A stretch of 58,015 nucleotides of DNA from NCBI GenBank assembly GCA_903923905.1, contig CAIXZH010000103.1, forward strand, positions 1 through 58,015. Reading direction: 5' to 3'. The stretch comes from an uncultured Bacteroidia bacterium (GTDB taxonomy: Bacteria > Bacteroidota > Bacteroidia > Bacteroidales > Prolixibacteraceae). The notes under the pieces were generated by a model. It was not told where the DNA came from. It was given only the letters and a program-made list of their open reading frames with translations, and searched no databases. Below, piece by piece: positions 55,901 through 58,015 of the stretch (its first letter is position 1; every line of letters starts with the position of its first letter). The translations under genes were made by a program, and so were the position numbers.

Positions 55901-56203
55901 CATATCGCGTCCCGGGGATTGAAAGAACCGGCAACTGCAATCTTTTACAATGACCAACAGGCAGATACCATTTATTTCCAGGGAATGGCTTTAAAGCATC
56001 TGAACAGGATTAAGGAGGCTAAGGAGCGATTTGAATCATTAATCAGATTTGGGGAATTGCACTTGAATGATGCATATAAACTCGACTATTTCGCCGTTTC
56101 GCTGCCTGATTTACTAATTTGGGACGATGATCTCACTAAACGAAACAACGAGAATTGTCAAAAACTGATCAGACTTGGGGAATTGGGGCTGTCCCAACTT
56201 TAA
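52967..56203 (+). CDS. Cytoplasmic DUF5107 and TPR-repeat protein
   Basis: 1,078 residues, TTG start at 52967, 12 bp after the GH110-like stop codon. No signal peptide, so it is probably cytoplasmic. The N-terminal region (about 60-330; LKIMILPELGGRIQMAFD, GLTGPWISGGIEFNWPQHHRP, WWANPAVKVNDDYQSVFPPDV) has the galactose-mutarotase-like beta-sandwich look of DUF5107 domains. The rest (about 455-1075) is a string of tetratricopeptide repeats (NALGLWFLRRGQFLKAENYFRKA and similar). Its function is not established to my knowledge. As the only cytoplasmic enzyme-like member of the operon, it may act on an imported galactose-containing sugar; that is inference. Confidence 0.85.
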   Translation: MKNKIIEKGSQVIAWYEKVIIPTYGIGKPEKNPMFLEKRVYQGSSGVVYPHPVIEKILDEKIDKEWNAIFIENQYLKIMILPELGGRIQMAFDKTKQRHFVYYNRVIKPALVGLTGPWISGGIEFNWPQHHRPSTFEPVDHCIEKNKDGSITVWCSEVERMFRTRGMAGFTLYPDKAYLEIKVKLYNRTNFPQTFLWWANPAVKVNDDYQSVFPPDVNAVFDHGKRDVSEFPIARGTYYKVNYSPGTDISRYKNIPVPTSYMAINSKYNFVGGYENDTQGGLLHVANHHVSPGKKQWTWGHSDFGKAWDRNLTDEDGPYIELMCGVYTDNQPDFSWLMPGEEKTFSQYFMPYRDLGVIKNATKEAMVNLEILDGRATVKAYTTAAYPNARILLEIGQQILIDERFDFHPASFYEKSAKLPEGPDSPKVQIGIFSSAGKNLVSWESGTDIQKPIPEPAKAAQLPEEISSNEQLYLTGLHLEQYRHATYNPADYYFEALHRDPKDFRCNNALGLWFLRRGQFLKAENYFRKAISTLTEHNPNPIDGEPFYNLGLALCYLGNEEDAYDSFYKSIWNAAYQEMGYFRLATLEAKKHNWEEALELIDRSLIRNWHNHKARQLKVSLLRKLNRIDDALLLAEDSLALDKFNFGALFEKCLMKPDRFEELTNLMRGNIHAYIEFALDFALAGLFDEATELLKIGISEQNDKPVYPMAYYYKAWFESQEGNPADSLKTLKIAAGATSDYCFPNHNEAVTVLEWAKRQNPVDPKAPYYLGNFWYNALQYDQAIENWELSVNLDDQFPTAQRNLALACFNKLYEPQKALAFLDRAFDLDQSDSRILMELDQLYKRLNYLPEKRLKNLEKHLNLVEERDDLYLERATLYNELGLYDKAYQLIMNRKFHPWEGGEGKVTGQYVLSLIEMAKKAIEAKAYEKAIDLLNQARQYPENLGEGKLFGAQENEIFYWLGCAFEGAGMTDQAVECRHIASRGLKEPATAIFYNDQQADTIYFQGMALKHLNRIKEAKERFESLIRFGELHLNDAYKLDYFAVSLPDLLIWDDDLTKRNNENCQKLIRLGELGLSQL

Positions 56204-56390
56204 TACTTCCTTGTAAACAGGATCTGCAAAAAACTAGCAACTGATTGTTATTCATATCTATATAAATTAATTTAATCGTTGAAGTGCAAAGGAAACTGAA
56301 TTGCAAATGCAAAATCGGTGCATCCAAATATCTCCATCGTTAGTAAAAATACTGAACCAACGGCCAGCGAAGCTAAAGGATTTAATCTAA

Positions 56391-56427
56391 ATAACCCCCA
56401 GTTTCGTTTCACTTCACTGGGGGTTAT
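56391..56427 (+). terminator. Strong 12-bp hairpin, terminator candidate
   Basis: ATAACCCCCAGT (56391-56402) pairs perfectly with ACTGGGGGTTAT (56416-56427) around a 13-nt loop. It lies 188 nt after the DUF5107 stop and has no T tract, so it may be a Rho-type pause site or, alternatively, a recombination site. Confidence 0.4.
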
Positions 56428-56507
56428 GGATCTGGTGAAAACCGGAACCCTGACAAGGACAGTTTTTCAATTAATTATAATTAGACTAATTAAAACTATG
56501 CATCATA

Positions 56508-56532
56508 TATATTTGATATACAATCAAATATA
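56508..56532. repeat. AT-rich 10-bp inverted repeat
   Basis: TATATTTGAT (56508-56517) and ATCAAATATA (56523-56532) are perfect inverted arms with a 5-nt spacer; operator or arm-type integrase site candidate. Confidence 0.5.
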
Positions 56533-56583
56533 AGATTATCTGTTAATCAAAATATTGTTGAAATAATTTGTATTAACTAAATT

Positions 56584-56614
56584 ATGAGTGTAAATTTAAA
56601 AAAATTACACTCAT
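56584..56614. repeat. 10-bp inverted repeat ATGAGTGTAA
   Basis: ATGAGTGTAA (56584-56593) and TTACACTCAT (56605-56614) pair perfectly with an 11-nt A-rich spacer, 111 nt before the integrase ATG. It could be an operator for the integrase or a cruciform at the element end. Confidence 0.5.
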
Positions 56615-56724
56615 TGTAAGTGTTGGTATATACTTAAATATTAATTCAATTAGTACCCCACACAATAGTGATCCAAATATAAGAACCTAATCTTAAATTC
56701 TAATCAATATTTTATTTGACCATA

Positions 56725-57981
56725 ATGAACTATTCTGTAAGATTTCAGCCCGAAAAAAGAAGCGCAATAATCAATGGTATTTCAACCTTGATTGATAATA
56801 ATGTGCCTCTTAGATTATCTATCGTCTTTAATAATCAACGAATTTATTGCTACTCTGGCAAAAGGTGTGATATTACTCAATGGGACAACCTGAAGCAAGG
56901 ACTTAAAAAGGGTCAGATTGCACCGAATGGTCAAAACCACAATGATTTCAATGATGATCTGCTACATACCAAATGGGTTGTTAAAGAACTTTTTAAATCA
57001 TACGAATTTACTAAGATCATTCCTACTCCGACCCAGGTGCGTGAAGATCTAAAGCGTAATATTAAAAAAGATGAAATAGAAATCATACCCCCGCAAGAAA
57101 TCAGCTTTTTTCAATACTTCAAAAAATACATTGAAGATGCACCTGTTAGCCCTGGTCGTAAAAGAAGTCTGAATACAGTTTACAAAAAAGTCATTAAATT
57201 TAATTCCGATACAACATTTGAAAATCTGGATGCTCAATATCTTTCCGATTTCCGTAAAGATTTACTTAAAAGTATAGGACGAAATACGGTTTGCTGTGAA
57301 TTAAAACGTCTTAGGGCATTTTTCGGATATGCCAACAAAATGGGATGGACGACGTACTATCCCTTTAAAACCTTTACAATTGATTCTGAGAGTTATGGAG
57401 ACCCAATATTCATAACATTAGAGGAGAGAGATCAGCTTTACGATGCAAAGATAAAAGATCCAAAATTGTCACACGTTCGTGATATTTTCATTCTGCAATG
57501 TTTCATCGGTTGTCGGGTTGGAGACCTGACGACATTAAAACATTCCAATATCATTGACGGGTGCATCGAATATATTGCCGGGAAAACAAAAGATAATAAA
57601 CCACGCATTGCCCGGGTACCACTGACAAAAAAGGCGTTAGCAATTATTGCCAAATATCACTTGCCTAACGGCGATTTATTACCGTACATTCCAGGTCAGA
57701 AATATAATGAAAATCTCAAAGAACTTTTTAAAGATCAGCAGATCTGTCGCATGGTAACTAAGCTTGATCCAAGAACACGTAACAGTATCCAGATCCCAAT
57801 CTGCGATATTGCCTCATCCCACATGGCCCGGAGGGTCTTTATTGGAGGGCTTCATCACAAAGGGGCCAAGAATGAGATTATCGCATCAATGTCGGGCCAT
57901 GTTGAAAACTCAAAAGCCTTCGCCCGATATTACAATATTGGAAAATCTGATCAGCAATCCGCAATATCACTCATCGAATAA
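56725..57981 (+). CDS. Tyrosine recombinase (phage/CTn-type integrase)
   Basis: The ATG at 56725 (MNYSVRFQ) is preferred to the TTG three codons upstream. The 418-residue protein has an N-terminal arm-binding-like domain, a SAM-like core-binding domain (about 125-215; ISFFQYFKKYIEDAP, NTVCCELKRLRAFFGYANKMGW), and a catalytic domain with R264 (FIGCRVGDL), H366-x-x-R369 (SSHMARR), H392 (MSGHVENS) and nucleophile Y402 (ARYYNI). This layout is typical of Bacteroidota integrases of conjugative transposons and small mobile elements. The gene ends 34 bp before the window edge, so the rest of any element lies beyond. No att repeat can be confirmed here. Confidence 0.93.
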   Translation: MNYSVRFQPEKRSAIINGISTLIDNNVPLRLSIVFNNQRIYCYSGKRCDITQWDNLKQGLKKGQIAPNGQNHNDFNDDLLHTKWVVKELFKSYEFTKIIPTPTQVREDLKRNIKKDEIEIIPPQEISFFQYFKKYIEDAPVSPGRKRSLNTVYKKVIKFNSDTTFENLDAQYLSDFRKDLLKSIGRNTVCCELKRLRAFFGYANKMGWTTYYPFKTFTIDSESYGDPIFITLEERDQLYDAKIKDPKLSHVRDIFILQCFIGCRVGDLTTLKHSNIIDGCIEYIAGKTKDNKPRIARVPLTKKALAIIAKYHLPNGDLLPYIPGQKYNENLKELFKDQQICRMVTKLDPRTRNSIQIPICDIASSHMARRVFIGGLHHKGAKNEIIASMSGHVENSKAFARYYNIGKSDQQSAISLIE

Positions 57982-58015
57982 AAATAAATATGTAAACCTT
58001 GTAAACCCTGTAATC

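Larger units (their letters stand above)
56204..56724. other. AT-rich region upstream of the integrase with three inverted repeats
   Basis: 521 bp without a credible gene. It contains a GC-rich 12-bp hairpin (56391-56427), an AT-rich 10-bp inverted repeat (56508-56532) and a 10-bp ATGAGTGTAA inverted repeat (56584-56614). The drop in GC from about 56470 onwards suggests a junction with acquired DNA. Confidence 0.6.

Noticed and set aside
56318-56533. Small open frame of 71 codons downstream of the DUF5107 gene
   Set aside because: It runs through the GC-rich hairpin and AT-rich repeats, has no recognisable domain or promoter, and its composition is not protein-like.

Overview
The window looks like a chromosomal segment of a member of the Bacteroidota, probably a free-living polysaccharide degrader of the Bacteroidales/Marinilabiliales type. 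The reasons are a type IX secretion (T9SS) C-terminal sorting domain, a DUF4402 subunit, many secreted glycoside hydrolases (GH78, GH92, GH29, GH2, GH27, GH110, DUF4838), several TAnnTTTG-type -7 promoter elements, and almost no Shine-Dalgarno sequences. Assignments come from reading motifs by eye; no database search was run.

Region 1 (1-12032, + strand) is a three-gene surface-structure operon. It holds the 3' part of a giant Ig/PKD-repeat protein with a T9SS tail, a small DUF4402 pilin-like protein, and an usher-like outer-membrane protein that ends in a SPOR domain. This is the best candidate for a poorly described system. The giant gene carries two arrays of eight repeats, both with an 86-residue period and both with a matching two-unit duplication.

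Region 2 (12306-15549) holds a sigma-54-type response regulator (-), a divergent purine-type NCS2 permease (+) and tRNA-Val(GAC). The space between the first two has a 9-bp palindrome and small hairpins.

Region 3 (15770-38903) is a glycoside-hydrolase island: an unassigned GH-like protein and a GH78 on +; then GH78, an NAGPA-type phosphodiester glycosidase and GH92 on -; then an unassigned GH-like protein and GH29 on -; a DUF4838 protein on +; and a GH2 on -. No SusC/SusD pair is present. Its intergenic gaps carry dispersed palindromic repeats, short degenerate 7-8-bp tracts and a possible insertion-sequence remnant.

Region 4 (39238-43714, -) is a MarR-EmrA-EmrB-TolC efflux operon.

Region 5 (43820-56203) is a compact galactoside-utilisation locus. 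An AraC regulator (-) is divergent from a sugar porter, a GH2 lipoprotein, a GH27, a GH110-like lipoprotein and a cytoplasmic DUF5107-TPR protein (+). The porter seems to take the import role usually played by SusCD, with exo-acting enzymes releasing monosaccharides outside the inner membrane.

Region 6 (56204-58015) is an AT-rich stretch with three perfect inverted repeats, followed by a tyrosine recombinase that may mark the edge of a mobile element.
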